NCBI GenBank assembly: GCA_020055645.1
Contig: CM034549.1
Coordinates: 26,495,930-26,559,929, forward strand
DNA from: Tomocerus qinae
Taxonomy: Eukaryota > Arthropoda > Collembola > Entomobryomorpha > Tomoceridae
Direction: 5' to 3'
DNA length: 64,000 bases
Part shown: one piece after another, positions 1 through 14,000 of the stretch
Layout: each line of letters opens with the position of its first letter
Position numbering within the stretch: the first letter of the stretch is position 1
Translations under genes and position numbers: made by a program
Notes under the pieces: generated by a model
What the model was told of the DNA's origin: nothing
Databases searched by the model: none
The model's input: only the letters and a program-made list of their open reading frames with translations

Positions 1-3000
1 ACCACACTTTCATTTTTCAAGGGGATAACTTTAACTACAGAGCATTCCACCTGTTGAAGTTGGAAGTATTTTGTTGTTCACAGGTAACTTAAATACTCCA
101 CTAAAATATTACATTTCTACGTAGGAGATTTAAACAATTGTTCCTACATACTTTACAACTACTTTTCCAGAAGGAATTCTAACAAATGTAATTTCTATTG
201 CTTGTTATTAACTTTTTTTCAACACAACTTCTGAGTGTTCTGAGCACTAGTACTCAGATCTCTACAATTTTCTACACTTTTAGTCAACATTTCATTCGTG
301 AGTATTTTGAAGTGCAAAATGTACATTCCTGTACACAATCTACTACAACTTTTTGCACAAACAACACAATAGAATATTTTTGTGAACATTACCCCGGAGG
401 GCGAGCCAAGCATCCTCTCTTGTATTATGCTTTGCCAGCTCATCGTAAGTTATCACTCTGGTTGTAGAAGGCTCCATAGCATAGCCTGTCAAGCTGATCT
501 AAGCTGATTAAAATAGCACCATATTCAATATCATTAATTGAATTCTGTAAATGATAGTTGGTTACATAATTACAAAATACACTCAATTTTAAAACCTTTC
601 TTTTACCTGCAATGAGATGATGTGTTTGAATACTAATACTGCGAATTTTGCATTTTAAAATAAAGAACTTATGTAAGTAACACTAAAAATTTAGTTGATC
701 GCTGGATAGATCACTTGCCAATGAAGTGGCCTGCCACGCCTGCCGATGGAAAGGTCATTTGGTTCAATGATGAGTGATGCAGTTGAGTTGATGCATGCCA
801 AACAGGTTCTAACCGTATAAAAATTAACCATAACAACTCATTGCCAATTTTAGTAACATACAATTGGGGGCAGAATGCGAAATTATATTTTTGAAGCCAA
901 CAACCACATACAAAATATAAAAATATATTACTAAATTCTATTCATCATGTACAGTTACCTACTACGTCCATAGCCATTAGTCAATTTGTTAGTGTTGTGA
1001 TATAGTGTTAGATAGTCAGTCGGTGGTGAAAAGCTTAAGGTCCACGGAATGAGATATAGGTAAAAGACTAATAGTACTAAACAGTCTTACACCGAAATGC
1101 GAAAGCAACTCAAATGATATGATTACTCGTCGTGATTAGTGCATAGAAATTGATAGTTTGTTTTTGTAATCAGTATAATCCCTATTGTATCAATTCTCGA
1201 GTGTATGTAGTAGTTGGTGTTTTAAGTAAGAATGTGAAGACAGCAGAATTTAATAAAACTGCAGGGTTTATTTTGCAGATGACTTGTGGTTGATTCACAA
1301 TGAAAAGCAAAGAACTAATTAAATGTAAACAATGAAAGTTTGATTTTGTACTAATTTACTGTTTAAATATAGACATAGGTTTTGGCTGAGCAAACAAAGC
1401 GCTATAACCGTTTAGTATGGAATATTCAATGGGAGATAGGGTCCATCCAAGATATTTCGGGGTTTCGAAAATAATCGAGTAACAACCGACGTTAGTCGAT
1501 AGCTAGTGTTCGGAACACCGCAGCCGAAACGGAAATGTGGGGGTTTTCGTAGTCCAAGTAGGATAATGTACTTTGATGAAATCTTCTTTCATTTGGAGAA
1601 AACCCGCGCGTATTAATACACCCAAAAGCCCTGTACCCGGGCAGAGTGAGTGTCTTGCAGTAGATGCTGTGAGAGAGGAAATCCCAGAAGCTAGCGAACA
1701 TCAGATTTGGTGTATGTAAACGATACCAAAGATCAGTCTGACTCTCTGCGAGTGTAGAAAGACTTTGTTTATCCGAAAATTGTCATTTCCATTCGGATTG
1801 TAATTTTCTGACTCATCAGAAACTATTCTTAATGTGATTACTTGTTAATAATATTTCCTGAAAATGTGGGCGGAAAAGGAATTTCGCCCAAAGGGTTTAC
1901 ATCCTGGCTACTTTTGCTACCTGCGAATAGTAAACCCAATTAATTTGTTTTCCTTGCCGGATCTGTCGCGAATTTAGCTAAAAACGGAAGTGATGTAATA
2001 CATTTATGATGTGTATTTACTCCAGTAATAATACACTGAACTGTTTACCATTTGTACATAGTTGAATTGTATGTTTATGTAATGTATTTACCTTTTCCTC
2101 CGAAGAGAAAATGAGAATCTCTTTTGCACACATGCAACAAAGGAGAATAGGGAATATTTCTGCGCAGTATATTATCCCAATTCTGTGAACCAAGAGAAGG
2201 TGGTAGAGATGCGCCGTCGGTGAGTTGCATAGCATGTTCTTTGCCTCGTGAGTCTCAGCTCTCAACTTTTTAAATAAATCGGATATTCGCGTTTCTCTAC
2301 CACAGAAAATATATCCAATTTCCCAGCTCGGCATTTTACCAATGCTCATGCAACACTCGTTTATTTACACTATTTACATCCTGTAGCTCAGATACAAAAC
2401 CTTTTACAACTTATACACGAAATGATACCGCAATTTCACCATTACCGACTAAACCTCGTTTCAAATCCCATCTACTCATTGCAAAACTATGAAAAATGTC
2501 TACACCAATTTTCGTCGTCATCCTACCAAGGTTGAAAGCAAAGTGTACTATGTAATGTTATGTAAATACAAGTTAATGTACCATGAAATCCCCCCTACTA
2601 GTGTCAATCTTCGACTTTAACTATTTGCACAGTTAGCAGAAAGAAAAATGCTAGAAAGCTAAGATACCCCAATTTTATTTTCAGCTCACTCTAATTTATG
2701 CATGATAACGTACAAAGCTCTCAAACGTCGCAAGCATCAGAAATTGATTACTCATTCGGAAATATACTCTTGTTTTCTCTCTGCATAATATTCTAGAGTT
2801 CTAGTACTGGAAACCAATACGTGAAGTGAAACTTCTGTTGAGTCTTACAAATAATATCTCCAAAAATGCTAAAAAAGCTTTAAAAGATTGATATAAAGCC
2901 CCATTCGTTAAAATCGCAATTTAAGTTGATGAAATTTATATAAAAGGGCACTGTGCCAAATCCCAACTCGGGGCAACATGCTTGGAAACAACAAGAACAG

Positions 3001-4147
3001 AAAATTAGGCTTATGTCTGAAATTGTTCAGATAGTGCATAAGTAGCTTATGTAAATGCGTCGTTTTATATAAAATTGATGAGATTGCACAAGATACCGAG
3101 TTTACTGAAGAAAACTACGTAGTTGCTTCGTTGAAACTTCCTGAGTTAACAAAAGCTTTACTTTAACATATGAGTATATCACATGCAATAGAATAAGTAT
3201 TTTAAAAAAGAAAAAACAAGTTAATACATTAGTTAAGCCCCCTTCAGGGCAAAGTGTTTACTTCCTACTCCAACAATCTAACAGGTTTTAATTTTTAATC
3301 TTTAAACATTAATGTTGCAACTATTACTTGTGTAGAGCAATCTAGTTTTAACATGTAAAGATGCATTGCAATCTCTTACTGGCTAAAAAGGGATATTAAT
3401 CATAATTATCATCCTCTTCTACTGTTCTGAGTAGTATGATAATCATTTGGCAATGTTATCTACAATAGCTATGCTAATTGGTCATTTCCTGATCTATTTC
3501 TCTATGCCAGCTGCCAAGTTTAAATTCTTTACCAGTATTTACTAGATACAAGAAAATGGTAAATGCGGATGAATTCATTCTTTTCTATCCATTAGAATAA
3601 AGTGTATGTAAATTATGTACAAGCTTTAGTCTTATGTCACCCAACCCAGTAAATAAGTTATTCTTCACTTTAGCTTGCTGCATATGGAAAGGTAAGTGTA
3701 AGTAATTCAATCTTCCTATTAGGTTACATTCTATGAAAGTTTATTGCGTCATGAGTACATATTTTATAGAGTAGATAGATTTCATTTTGATATTGCCTAT
3801 CTCGATTACACAAGTAGGTATACTGTTTGTAAGTTATATAAGATATGCCATTATTTTCGCGGAAGCAACTTCAGATGATATTAAAATGGTAGATCCAATA
3901 AAAGTGCAAAGAATTGCGTATTAGTTTAAGCAGGAAAGAATTTGAAAGGTTTTTGGAAGTGAAATTACATGGAGAGCTGAATCCATCTGTGTAAGGTGTA
4001 CCTGTAGTGTTTAGCGCATAGGTACTAAAGTTCCTAGAACCCTGATGTAGTTTTCTTTCTTTCACAGGGGTTTGATTTTCAAGGCAAGAGCGTGACGCTG
4101 TTTGTGTGGTTGACTGGACTCTCCCGTGTCCTTCTTCTCTCTCACAG
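1..4147. other. Intergenic, no gene seen
   Basis: Only short ORFs of chance-like composition on both strands, apart from the CpG-rich patch listed separately. The start of the window shows no recognisable partial gene. Confidence 0.5.
1450..1660. other. CpG-rich patch
   Basis: About 15 CpG dinucleotides in roughly 210 bp, including CCCGCGCG and CCCGGG, against a CpG-poor, AT-rich background. No supported gene nearby. It could be a promoter, an old element, or a regulatory region. Confidence 0.4.
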
Positions 4148-4604
4148 GGAGCAAAGAACGTCATTTGAGTATCTATAGACACGGAAAATGTGGGGGTACT
4201 GCACTATCGGGAGATGCCTCAGTTGGGATATTGTACCCTAGACAATCGCTTCCACACCCGAATCCTCACTCCGGGACACGGAGATTTAGCTCGGAGAAGT
4301 TCCTATCCTGCCTACAGATAGATGCAAACGACATAAAAATGCAAAACATACATAGGAAACAGGATATAGATATATCAAAGGGAATTGAGATGCTGTGCAC
4401 AAAGAGAAAGTCGAGCGACAGGGAAAACTCTATATAGGATTCCCTCTCTTCCAAATAGATCAAGTTTGTAGTATTTGGAAGTCATGCTTTCCCGGAGGAA
4501 AGGGAAAGGTAGCTGGAGGGAGAAAGGCAGCGATGGTGAAAGTACAATATCCGGCTAAGTGTAGAACGCTATGTTGAGGAAACTTTCCGGGGGAATGTGA
4601 AAAG
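4148..4604 (+). other. Candidate exon in a GC-richer patch
   Basis: Flanked by a strong acceptor (CTTCTTCTCTCTCACAG, ending 4147) and a strong donor (AAAAG|GTAAGT, exon end 4604). One frame (from 4150) is open for 95 codons to a TAG at 4435-4437, so it is at most partly coding as one exon; a non-coding or terminal exon is also possible. No protein family recognised. Confidence 0.2.
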
Positions 4605-4758
4605 GTAAGTTGTGGAGAGTCTGCAGAGCGGCTGGCTGGTTTAGTCCTTGTGCTTTCCCTGTTTGACTGGAGGACAGGAGAAAGTACTTGAGTCTGGGAA
4701 AATTCCTACCACGATATTAAGTAAGTGGGAGACTGCATGACTGGAAAGGAACGGAGTT

Positions 4759-4777
4759 GTAGTAGTAGTAGTAGTAC
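4759..4777 (+). repeat. (GTA)n microsatellite
   Basis: About six GTA units. One of several GTA/TAC runs in the window. Confidence 0.85.
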
Positions 4778-5311
4778 AGAAGAACTATACAAACAACGTA
4801 GGTTATCTGTGTCAGGGAGCTTTAGTCCAAAAACTATAGAAAGTTTAGACTGTTACTTTGGAATGTGCCTACATGGTAAATAGTAAAGAGCAGGAGAAAG
4901 TATACCTCTCTCTCTGCAATACACAAAATGCACCTCTGCTCTATAGTTCCTTTCAGTTCAATTCAACTCTCGATGCTCTCAGCTCCGTTCCTGCTCTGGT
5001 TTGCGTCATTTCATTGATTCTGTATCATGTTTGACATACGAGTTGTATTATGTAGTTGGTAAACGGAGGAAAAGAAAGCGATAGGTTCCTTCTATAATGT
5101 TTTTCTATGCATTTGTATTTCCACCAGATATACCTGTGGTTTCCATTCCTCTATGCGTTACTACCTTTTTTTACTTACTCCAAGTTTCATTTGCCAGAGT
5201 TTACATTTAGCACTTTGTTTTCAATGTTACTTACACGTAGTATAATATACCTTGTGCAAGAAGGAGAGAATTAAAATAAAAGAGAATTGCTGTTGAGTGT
5301 TGCTGGAAAAG

Positions 5312-5331
5312 TTCTTCTCTCTCTCTCTCCC
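5312..5331 (+). repeat. (CT)n microsatellite
   Basis: A pyrimidine run of CT dinucleotides with one break. Confidence 0.85.
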
Positions 5332-7560
5332 TATTTGATTCACTCACTCACCTTATTTTGAGTTATACTTACGTACTCGTCCCAGTATGCCCTGGTCGAA
5401 TCTAAGCTCTGCCGTGACTTAGGAGAAAGTAACATTAGCAATGGAGCATTATGTATCTCTCTCTCCGTGTGTATTCTTACTCTTTGTGTGTTATGTAGCT
5501 TGTCTTTTGTGTTGTGCTGCGACGATCGATCCATTTCTCAATTTCTCCTTCCTTTCATGTCCTTGTCTCGTCTGTATCTCTTTTCTCTTATTGTGGATAG
5601 TCGAAAGTAGACTGATTGTAAGTTTCCCTATGCTACTTGCTCTATTTCAGATAACCTAATCTATACTACACTAGCTAGTAGTCCAGTCTGAATATATACT
5701 GCATTACCTACTGATAGTCATTTCTCTGTGAAGCGTAAGGAATTCATTAGACTTTGACTTCCGCTCCTTTCTCCCATCCTGATGGATTACGATTGGAATG
5801 TTCCACGAGACGACTGTATATACACTTCACTTATCTTCCACTACCAAAATCTAACGGATGAATTGAGATTTCTCTTCAATATATTTATCTATCATATTCT
5901 ATCCGATTTATCCTCACTAGAGTGCTTGTTTTGACAACCACAATCCTCCCATTTCCTAATGCGTAGTTTACACAATGAATTATTATTAGACATGATTACA
6001 TACTAGTGCCAGTGCAATTGCAGAAACGACAAATATAAACATGTAATTATTGCTGCTACTATATTTACGTCTTCCATCTACTAAAAATAGTCTTTTCTCA
6101 TTCGGTCCTTTTTTATTCTATGAAAGTACCACTAAATAATTAAATCAGGCAGAACATTTTTCCCTTAAGTAACCTCGTGAAATAGGGCTTTGATTTAATG
6201 CATATCAATGATCATGAAGTGAACTTGTTGCTGGCTGGGATTCTGTGTGAGACTACACAGAACTACACTACACGTATCTCTTTTTATTGCATTGAATTGC
6301 GATGCTTTGCTTTTTGGCTTTGTCCTCGTAGGTTATTTATAAACCCATAACCGAAAGCATCCCTTCGGGCATTTCCTCCGTACTGTCTCATCCGACATCC
6401 TATCTCACAATAACATTTTTCTCTGCAAATGTCACCTCTTATTCTTACTTCTAACATCATATAGGTACCTCTCTGACCTGGACTGCTACTTGTATCCTGC
6501 TAATGTACAATTCTCCTACCTAAATCACATTACAAAATTATCATCAATGCCAATTTACCTCACACACAATAACAACGTCACATAATGCTATAAAATATTC
6601 ATAAACTTAAAAGCTACTCTTGCTAAGTGCTTTGATAAATGTCTTAAAACAGTGTAAAACGCTAAATACACATATCGCTTACTGTAAAAGAAATATTAGT
6701 TTATGACTTTCAACCGTATTTTACAGTTTACCTGCATTGATCGGGGGCAGAGACCTTTCAACCTTAGGTGAGCTAATTAAGTATAAATCCTGTAAAAACT
6801 TGTGCTAACGTGAAACTATTTTCCTCGTAGGTGTTTTCAGCGTGAAAATTCTCCTAGAACATTGCGAAAGGTAAAACAGAGAAGCAAAAAGAGAAACTCA
6901 CAATCAGCCCAATTGGAAGTGAGCCTTGTTACGACTTCCTGTCGAGTTATAAAATTCCATCGCACTAATTCCGACAGAAATACAATACTAGTCACTATAA
7001 ACAAACAAAAATTCCAAAGCACACGCTGCTAGTTGACAGAACATGGGAAACTACGGAGAACTCTATGGAATAGGAAATTAACACACACGAAATGTCTACC
7101 GTCTAGTCGAGCCATGCATGCATAGCCTACAATACGTAAAATTATGCGTAGTATTACCATTTACAATAGAACGTCATAAATGGTAGCTTCGGAAAACTCG
7201 TTACAGAACAGGACTACAAAGTAAATTCTGCTGGAATAACAATTGGTCGTATTCATGTGAATTTATCAAAGAATGACATACATTCTACCTTTACACTAAA
7301 GTACTATCTATTTCTGTGCATATAACAAAACGAACATAACCAATTCAACTATCCTGTGTAAATGCAACCTTCTTGTTAATAAGGTTAATGCTAAATCACT
7401 ATTATCCCATTTTCTAAACTATATCCAATGTAATCTGCACAATTCGTCATTTCAGTTTTGTCTTACTTAAAATGCAGGTCTGCTGTTTTGTAATTTATAT
7501 TCAGCTACATATTTTGAGATTATTTGTTACCAACCAAGCGTTAAATAGCTAACCAAAATC

Positions 7561-7690
7561 CAATTCGGTCAAATTCAGTCAAATTCAGTCCAATTCGGGT
7601 ACAATTCGCTCCAATTTGATCCAATTAAATCCAATTCAGTCCAAATTGTTCCCAATGGTCTTATTCGGATCAAAATTGAGATTCAGTCCC
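7561..7690 (+). repeat. Degenerate 10-bp tandem array (about 12 copies), left
   Basis: Units such as CAATTCGGTC, AAATTCAGTC, AAATTCAGTC and CCAATTCAGT repeat every 10-11 bp with heavy drift. Consensus about CCAATTCAGT. Confidence 0.8.
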
Positions 7691-8280
7691 ATATAGGGGT
7701 GTTGGGTTAGAAATGTAACTTCTGAATTTGGGGAGAAATGGGACAATGCAGCACGACGTTGCATATTCGCCCTAAAGCAACCACTGTCTCTCATTTTACC
7801 TCTATCGAAATATCTAGCTTTCAAGCAGGAAGTCCTTCTCTTGCAGGGAAGACGATGAGTTTGGCTAGATATGAACTTTAACGCAGAGAAAGAAAGGAGA
7901 CATAGCAAAATAAAGCAGCGTACTTCCCTAGTAATAATGTTTTTGCGAATTACGACTGTGAGCGATCTGCAATACGGTTATACGTACATCAAAATGAGTT
8001 GTCTAAAAATTATGGATATCATCTCACATTAAATAACAATGCTGATTATCGTGAAGAAATCTACGAAAGGTTTAGGAGATGGAGATGGAGTATAAACTTT
8101 CCATAAACCTTTTGCATGGATTGAGTTCAGAATTATAACATCAGTATAATTTCGTAGGTTTCCACGAATTTAATGTGATATTGCCCGAAGAAAAATTTGT
8201 AGTTTTATAGTTTTCCTGGAGTTTCAGTAGACTTACTCAGTGGGTAAGTAAAACTTACGAGTGAAAGTTTGGTAATGAAA

Positions 8281-8580
8281 CTAATTAAGGGTCTGCTATT
8301 CACCGTGCCAGGGCAAATCCTTGGTCAGCATACCATAGGCATTCAAAAGGATGCGTCCAAAAACGCAGAAGGATTAAAAACCCGAACCCCAAGTCATATT
8401 TCACAAACTAGGCAATAACCACATTAAAATTTTCATCTAACCCCATTAAAGTACATTAAAAAATTAAGTATTGTCACCTAAAATTCTAATCCCAAAAAAT
8501 ATTCTCAAATGCCTTGAATAAGTTAGAGTTTTGAAAATATTCTTAGGTAACCCTTTTGGGTTAATCCGAACTCTGCAATC
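8281..8580. other. Stretch of unusual composition, possibly repeat-derived
   Basis: From about 8300 to 8410 the sequence is richer in GC and CpG than its surroundings (CACCGTGCCAGGGC, GGATGCGTCC, CCCGAACCCC), then drops into a C-poor strand with AAATATTC repeats and closes with GGGTTAATCC, which is roughly complementary to GGATTAA...CCC at about 8372. No coding frame. It lies inside the 7561-11060 interval. Confidence 0.25.
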
Positions 8581-11010
8581 AAAACATCATTGCTGACATT
8601 TCCTGTTTTAGTGTCTAATACAGTGAAACTTGCGTTACCTAGTCTTAATAATTTGACAACGTAGCTGGGCTACAATTGAGAACTTATCAGGCTAACGTAG
8701 GTACTAACTTATAGCTGTGTCTCAGCATCCATTATGACATCGCAATAGTCTGATATGTAGTTGAGTAGACCCTGAATATTCTTAGATCTGTAATAAAACA
8801 GTCCAAAGTTAATTACTGCTGTAGCACAAAGTAATTAATGAACTTTCAATGGAGAGGATGTGGCAGTGTTTCCCATGATTATAAATATGAAAGTGTATCA
8901 CCAAGTTAAATTCATAAAAGTTAAAGAGTTTTGAGGAAATTGAAATTTCTTTGTCAAGTTCCCAAAAGCCATTTGTTCATTAAATTCTTGGAATTTATAT
9001 TTTTTGAATTTGACATTAGGATCTACTATCACTAAAGTGTTGTTTTAGGAGGAAAAAGCAGCAAGATGATCATCATCATGATTTTCCTCTGACGAATAAA
9101 GTTTTCAGTGTAGTCAAACAGGTTGAATTGGTACGCTACAATAAATGACAAGTGATATTTGAACTAATTACGAGTTTCGTGGAATTAGCCATGCACGAAG
9201 TTGGAACAGGTGGTTTGGTTATTTTTGCTTAATTCAGCACTTCAGGCCATTTGTTTTGCATAAATGGCAGACAGGAGGATTATTTATCTCCGCTCGATCA
9301 TTTTTAGTACGGTCTGGTCTACTACTACAGCAAAAAAGATGAGAAAATCAGATATAACTGCAGTAACTGGTATAGGACTAGCTACTTTTATATATTGTCT
9401 GGTTATTTGACAGATAAAGCGTGAAATGGGTATAGCCAAAGTAATCATTGCTGTTTACTGATTGGATTTCGCAACGAGATCATAGGTAAGTGGAAAGAAA
9501 ATGAAAAAAATCACATCACCATACAATGTGATATAAGAACGCTTAGGGTAACTACAGAAAAATTTAGATTCTCTTGCCCTAGGATCAGAATCTCTTTGCT
9601 GTTCCTACAAAGTCTTGGATCTTGTCTCAAGGCGCAACGTATAGTGAAAGATAAACCTAACCAAACTAGGCCACTGAATTTCAAGATTTGAACTCCAACC
9701 TTTATGCACTGCATGAAGTTTGTGAATTGTAACTGCAAGGTACATAGTGAACACTATAGCTGAGTAGCTGCATTGAACAGACTGATAGAGTCGACTCTAC
9801 AACGTACACCACCAACTTTGTGTTTGTGTCATCTTTCTTTTATTTTGTTTAGCTACTGCTACCACCATATAACTGGGGTAAACGATGTAAAATTGATTCC
9901 AACAAATTGCTATTAAACTGAACCATCTATAGATGATCATTGGCCAATTTACTAACAAAATATTAAATTTCATCAAAGGCAGGCAGATCAGCGATAATAA
10001 AAAAATATTGGATACAATATTCTTGCCATCTAAGGTACTACGTAAATATTTATATGAAAACCTACGAATGAAAATCACGGAAAAAATGCCTACGTAGATT
10101 TATATTTCATTCTTGCTTTCTGTAAATAGTGGGAATGTAAAAAATCTAATTATCTACCTGGTTTAATGCGAAGGTAAGAAAAACGCTGAAATTAGTGATC
10201 TACTAAGAACTATTTTATGATTGCAGAACCAATTTATTTGGAATTATCAATGTTCCTAGTATTCGTATAGAATTTTATATCTAGTAACATTTTTCATTCG
10301 GAAAAGTTGTAAAGTTAAAGTTAAACCAATGCATGGGTAATACAAACACTAACATGTTAAACATTAGGTATGTAATAAAAATTTATTCTTAGCAGTTACA
10401 ACCTGATTGTACATTCTGTATAAAGTGTACATGTATGTGATAGTAAGATGAGTTTCTCAAAGTTGGAGAATTGTAAAAAGGAAGACAGGCTGGAGTGAGT
10501 AAATGAAGTGAGTGCAGATGTACAAAAGCTAAATGCAGAAGAAGTAAAGACAAAGAATAAAGAAAGTTAGGGAGCAATTACTCCATTAGCTACGCCATGA
10601 ATGGAATACACAAAGAGATCTTCATCAAAGACTTTCTTTCTATTGCTCGCATCTTTAATTATTTGAAATAATGAAGAAAGTTTCCTAATGAGAAATGTTC
10701 CAACGCACATACAATTAGTAACTCTTTCAAGGAAGTTACAACGTTTGCCCTTCTAAATATTTTAATATGAATGCAAAGCAACATAAACTTTCGTAAACAC
10801 AAGAATCATTGTTAGCATACGTACCTATTACTATAGGAAGTCAGTAAGTGAAACTTTTATACCTACTCCATCATGTCTAGAAAATATAGTCCAGAATTAT
10901 TGAAAACATTTTTAGAACCATTTATTTTAAAGGTGTATCATTTATTTAGAGATAATTTTTGTGTAAGCTGAAAAATTTTCAAATTCATTTTACATGTAAG
11001 AAGCCGTTTT

Positions 11011-11060
11011 GAAATGAATTGGAACGAATTGGGTTGAATTGGACTTTAATGGACCGAATT
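11011..11060 (-). repeat. Degenerate 10-bp tandem array (5 copies), right, inverted
   Basis: Units GAAATGAATT, GGAACGAATT, GGGTTGAATT, GGACTTTAAT, GGACCGAATT are the reverse complement of the 7561 family. The outermost unit reads CAATTCGGTC on the - strand, identical to the outermost unit at 7561. Confidence 0.75.
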
Positions 11061-14000
11061 GAAAAGGGCGACCGTTTTTGTTATATAGTTGTTTGTTTAG
11101 AGTTCACAGGAGGAACATCTAAATATTTAGTACAACAGTATTCTATTAGCATCAAAAATTTATGCGGTGATTATTAAAGTTTTAGTGGAATGAAGCATAA
11201 TAATAAAATGTGTCTATGATGTCATGTCAGTGCTTACACCTGTAAAAAGGAAAATACAAAGATGAAAGAGAGGGTTTAGAAAAGATCAGTGACATAATTC
11301 AAAGAATTCCTGAGCAGAGGCTTTACTCACAAAATAAACGAGTTCCCTGAACGTAGCCGGAAAATTATTTATTTTATTTATTAGAGGCTTCCTACTCTTT
11401 TGCATAATGGTTTGATGTTTGATTGAAGACTTACTTTTAGGCTGCCATCAATTTTGAATTGCGTAGAATTGAAAAGACCTATGAAACTATAGAAAAGATA
11501 GTATTAAATTCTCTCTAGATGTGAAGTGAATATTAAATTATATTATATAACGAAGCTTTTGTAATACTTAGTCAAAGCGTTTTGATGGAGGTAATTCCTT
11601 TATTTTATGCATTTTATATTGGTCAGAGAAAAGCTGGAGAACAAAGGATGTAAAGTGAAAGCTGTTGGGATGAAATCATTACTTAATTTTCTAATTGACT
11701 GTAGTTATCTAGCTATAGAATGCAGGATCAACAAAAGAATTCTGACTTGATTAAAATAGATCTTTTCTGCCAACACAGGCCTAACAATGGAAATGGTTGG
11801 TAGTGGTAGTAAGTAGTCGTAAAAAGAGGAACGAAATGAATTGAGGGGACAGAAACAAACAAAGTGGAGTGAGGATCAAAAGAACATAAAGGATTTTATT
11901 GTGACAGCACAAGTACTTGCACTTGTAACAAAACTAATGCCATTACCTGGAACTGTCTATGAGTTTACTGAGCAAAATAGTTCAACATTCACTGAAAGAA
12001 CTTTTACTCCACATGGAAATATTATTATTATGTATAAATATATACCTATCTATATGCATATATGCATGTACCGCAAACCAACAACACTCAATAACTATAC
12101 CACTAATAAATATATACAATATTGGACATGGCCTTCCGTCTCAATCATTCAACTCCTTGTGTACAGTGATTCCTCTCACTAATCGACATACAAATAGAAA
12201 GTCAAAACAAACCTTTTAATACTTTTTAAATAATTTTATACCAATATCAAGATTATCAGTTACAAGAAATTTATAATAACGAAACATTCACTCTTGTTCC
12301 CTATTCACTATCTCCTTTGCAATTCTGAAGCTGTAATACTATAATGCAACAATGCAAATGGCAAGTATACAATATTATACAAGACTTGCTTTTAAAATCC
12401 AATATTTTAACTAATCACATATTATATTCTCTGATCATTTTTCAATTTCGCACATCGTTTAAGGAAAAAGTGAGACTGCAATAAGTACTATTTAATAAGG
12501 GCATGAAACCTATGGTCAACCATCTTTATATGTAGATTCACATTTATAGGCTACTAAAATACATTCCTTTAAAATATAGTGCAGAAAAAATTAATCATAT
12601 GATAAATATTGAAACCTTATAGTTGAGTATTGCAGTTTTGTTTTTTCTCCTCAGGTATGTTGACAAAATAAAATATTAAAATACTGGGGGCTAGAAATAA
12701 TCGTTACTGCTCCAGTAAGCACTGACACAACGTACCGATTCTTTGACGGAGGATGGCAATATCGAAATCAATAAAATGAGTCTTTTTATTTGAGCATCAC
12801 AGAATTATCAGGTCAATTTCAAGGTAGATTTATATTATTTCCATACTAAATGTAATTTAGATAACGTAATAAGTGTCAGGTCATTTGGAAATCAGGGAAA
12901 TGCATAGAAAAAATAATTTGGTAAGGAAAGTGTGGGTGAGAATGAGAGACGGGTCCGCTCTAGAGAAGATTCACAGGCAAAAGAAAACTATTTGTCTCTT
13001 TTCCTTCCTTTTCGATGTGTTTCCTCTCACTCAACTAGTGAATTGGGTGTCTATCTGTTTTCCTCGCTATTTCTATTCCCGTAGTACTTTGAGGTTTTAT
13101 TGTATTTGCTTTCTGCCACAGTCACAGTCACTGTACACACTTGGAATGTAACTCTGTATTTCTTTGTTTGCATAGAAAGTTTACTTATTAAGCAAGTGAA
13201 GCTATGAGAGTGTCGTGTCGGTTAGCTTTGCCAATTGAATGATTATCATTTTCTAAGAAATCCTCCATTCAATCAGTCAATTCTTTCTTACCAATGTTTC
13301 TAGGTATACTTACAAAAACGAAATAATTTTTTTTTCATTTAATCAACAGGTAAAGGTATAAGCGATTTAGGTGTAAAAAAACTGAAATGAATAGTCTTCT
13401 TTGAAGTTTGTGGTTTCATTTAACAACTTCCTTGTATTTAGCACTTCATTTCAAGATTTCATTCATTTGTGATAAATTGTACTACTACTAGGAATATAAT
13501 TGGTCTGACTCTGTACAATTCTACATCATAATACTATTTAATAGAAGGATTCCATTGTAGCAATTGTCCAAAACAAGTCATTGTTTACTACAGATCCGGA
13601 GAAAGTTGGAAAGTCTTATTTCATGTACTCAACGTACAATGATCTCAGCTCCGTCTTTAGAAATTGAATGTGGGAAAGTCATAGACAAGCTCAACTATCA
13701 TAATAATACGTGTGTGTCCATGCATAAAACTGAAACAAGGCAATAATAGCCAGAGAACTATAATATTAATTATGCTTATGCTGCATGTGAATAATATTCA
13801 TTTTATCATGAATATAACATGAGCGTGTTTATTTAACCATGTAGGTATCTATATTTTGCATGCAACCCGACTGTTTTTATCGTCTACTACATCGTGTATA
13901 TCATTTAGAACCTTTACAAGTGTTACACTTTATAACATTGAATGTAGAATTAATATTCGCCAATTACTAAGCAAAACCAAAACCGAAGAATAAATAAATT

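Larger units (their letters stand above)
4605..7560. other. Intergenic, no gene seen
   Basis: Contains the (GTA)n and (CT)n runs. The longest ORFs (about 60-70 codons) look like chance. Confidence 0.5.
7561..11060. mobile_element. Possible element bounded by inverted 10-bp arrays
   Basis: About 3.5 kb between the two arrays, both reading CAATTCGGTC inward from the outer edge. The interior holds no transposase-like ORF, and no clear target-site duplication is visible (AAAATC left, AAAAGG right). If real, it is a non-autonomous foldback-type element; two independent simple arrays are the alternative. Confidence 0.25.

Noticed and set aside
2017..2349. 110-codon - strand ORF
   Set aside because: No recognisable domain; Cys/Leu/Ile-rich composition typical of chance ORFs.
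9797..10078. Hydrophobic 93-codon - strand ORF resembling a membrane protein
   Set aside because: AT-rich random sequence gives Phe/Ile/Leu/Tyr-rich peptides; there is no start context and no partner exon.
11841..12219. 113- and 86-codon overlapping + strand ORFs
   Set aside because: Low-complexity, Ile/Tyr/Thr/Asn-rich products in two overlapping frames, with no family match and no splice or promoter context; expected by chance in AT-rich DNA.
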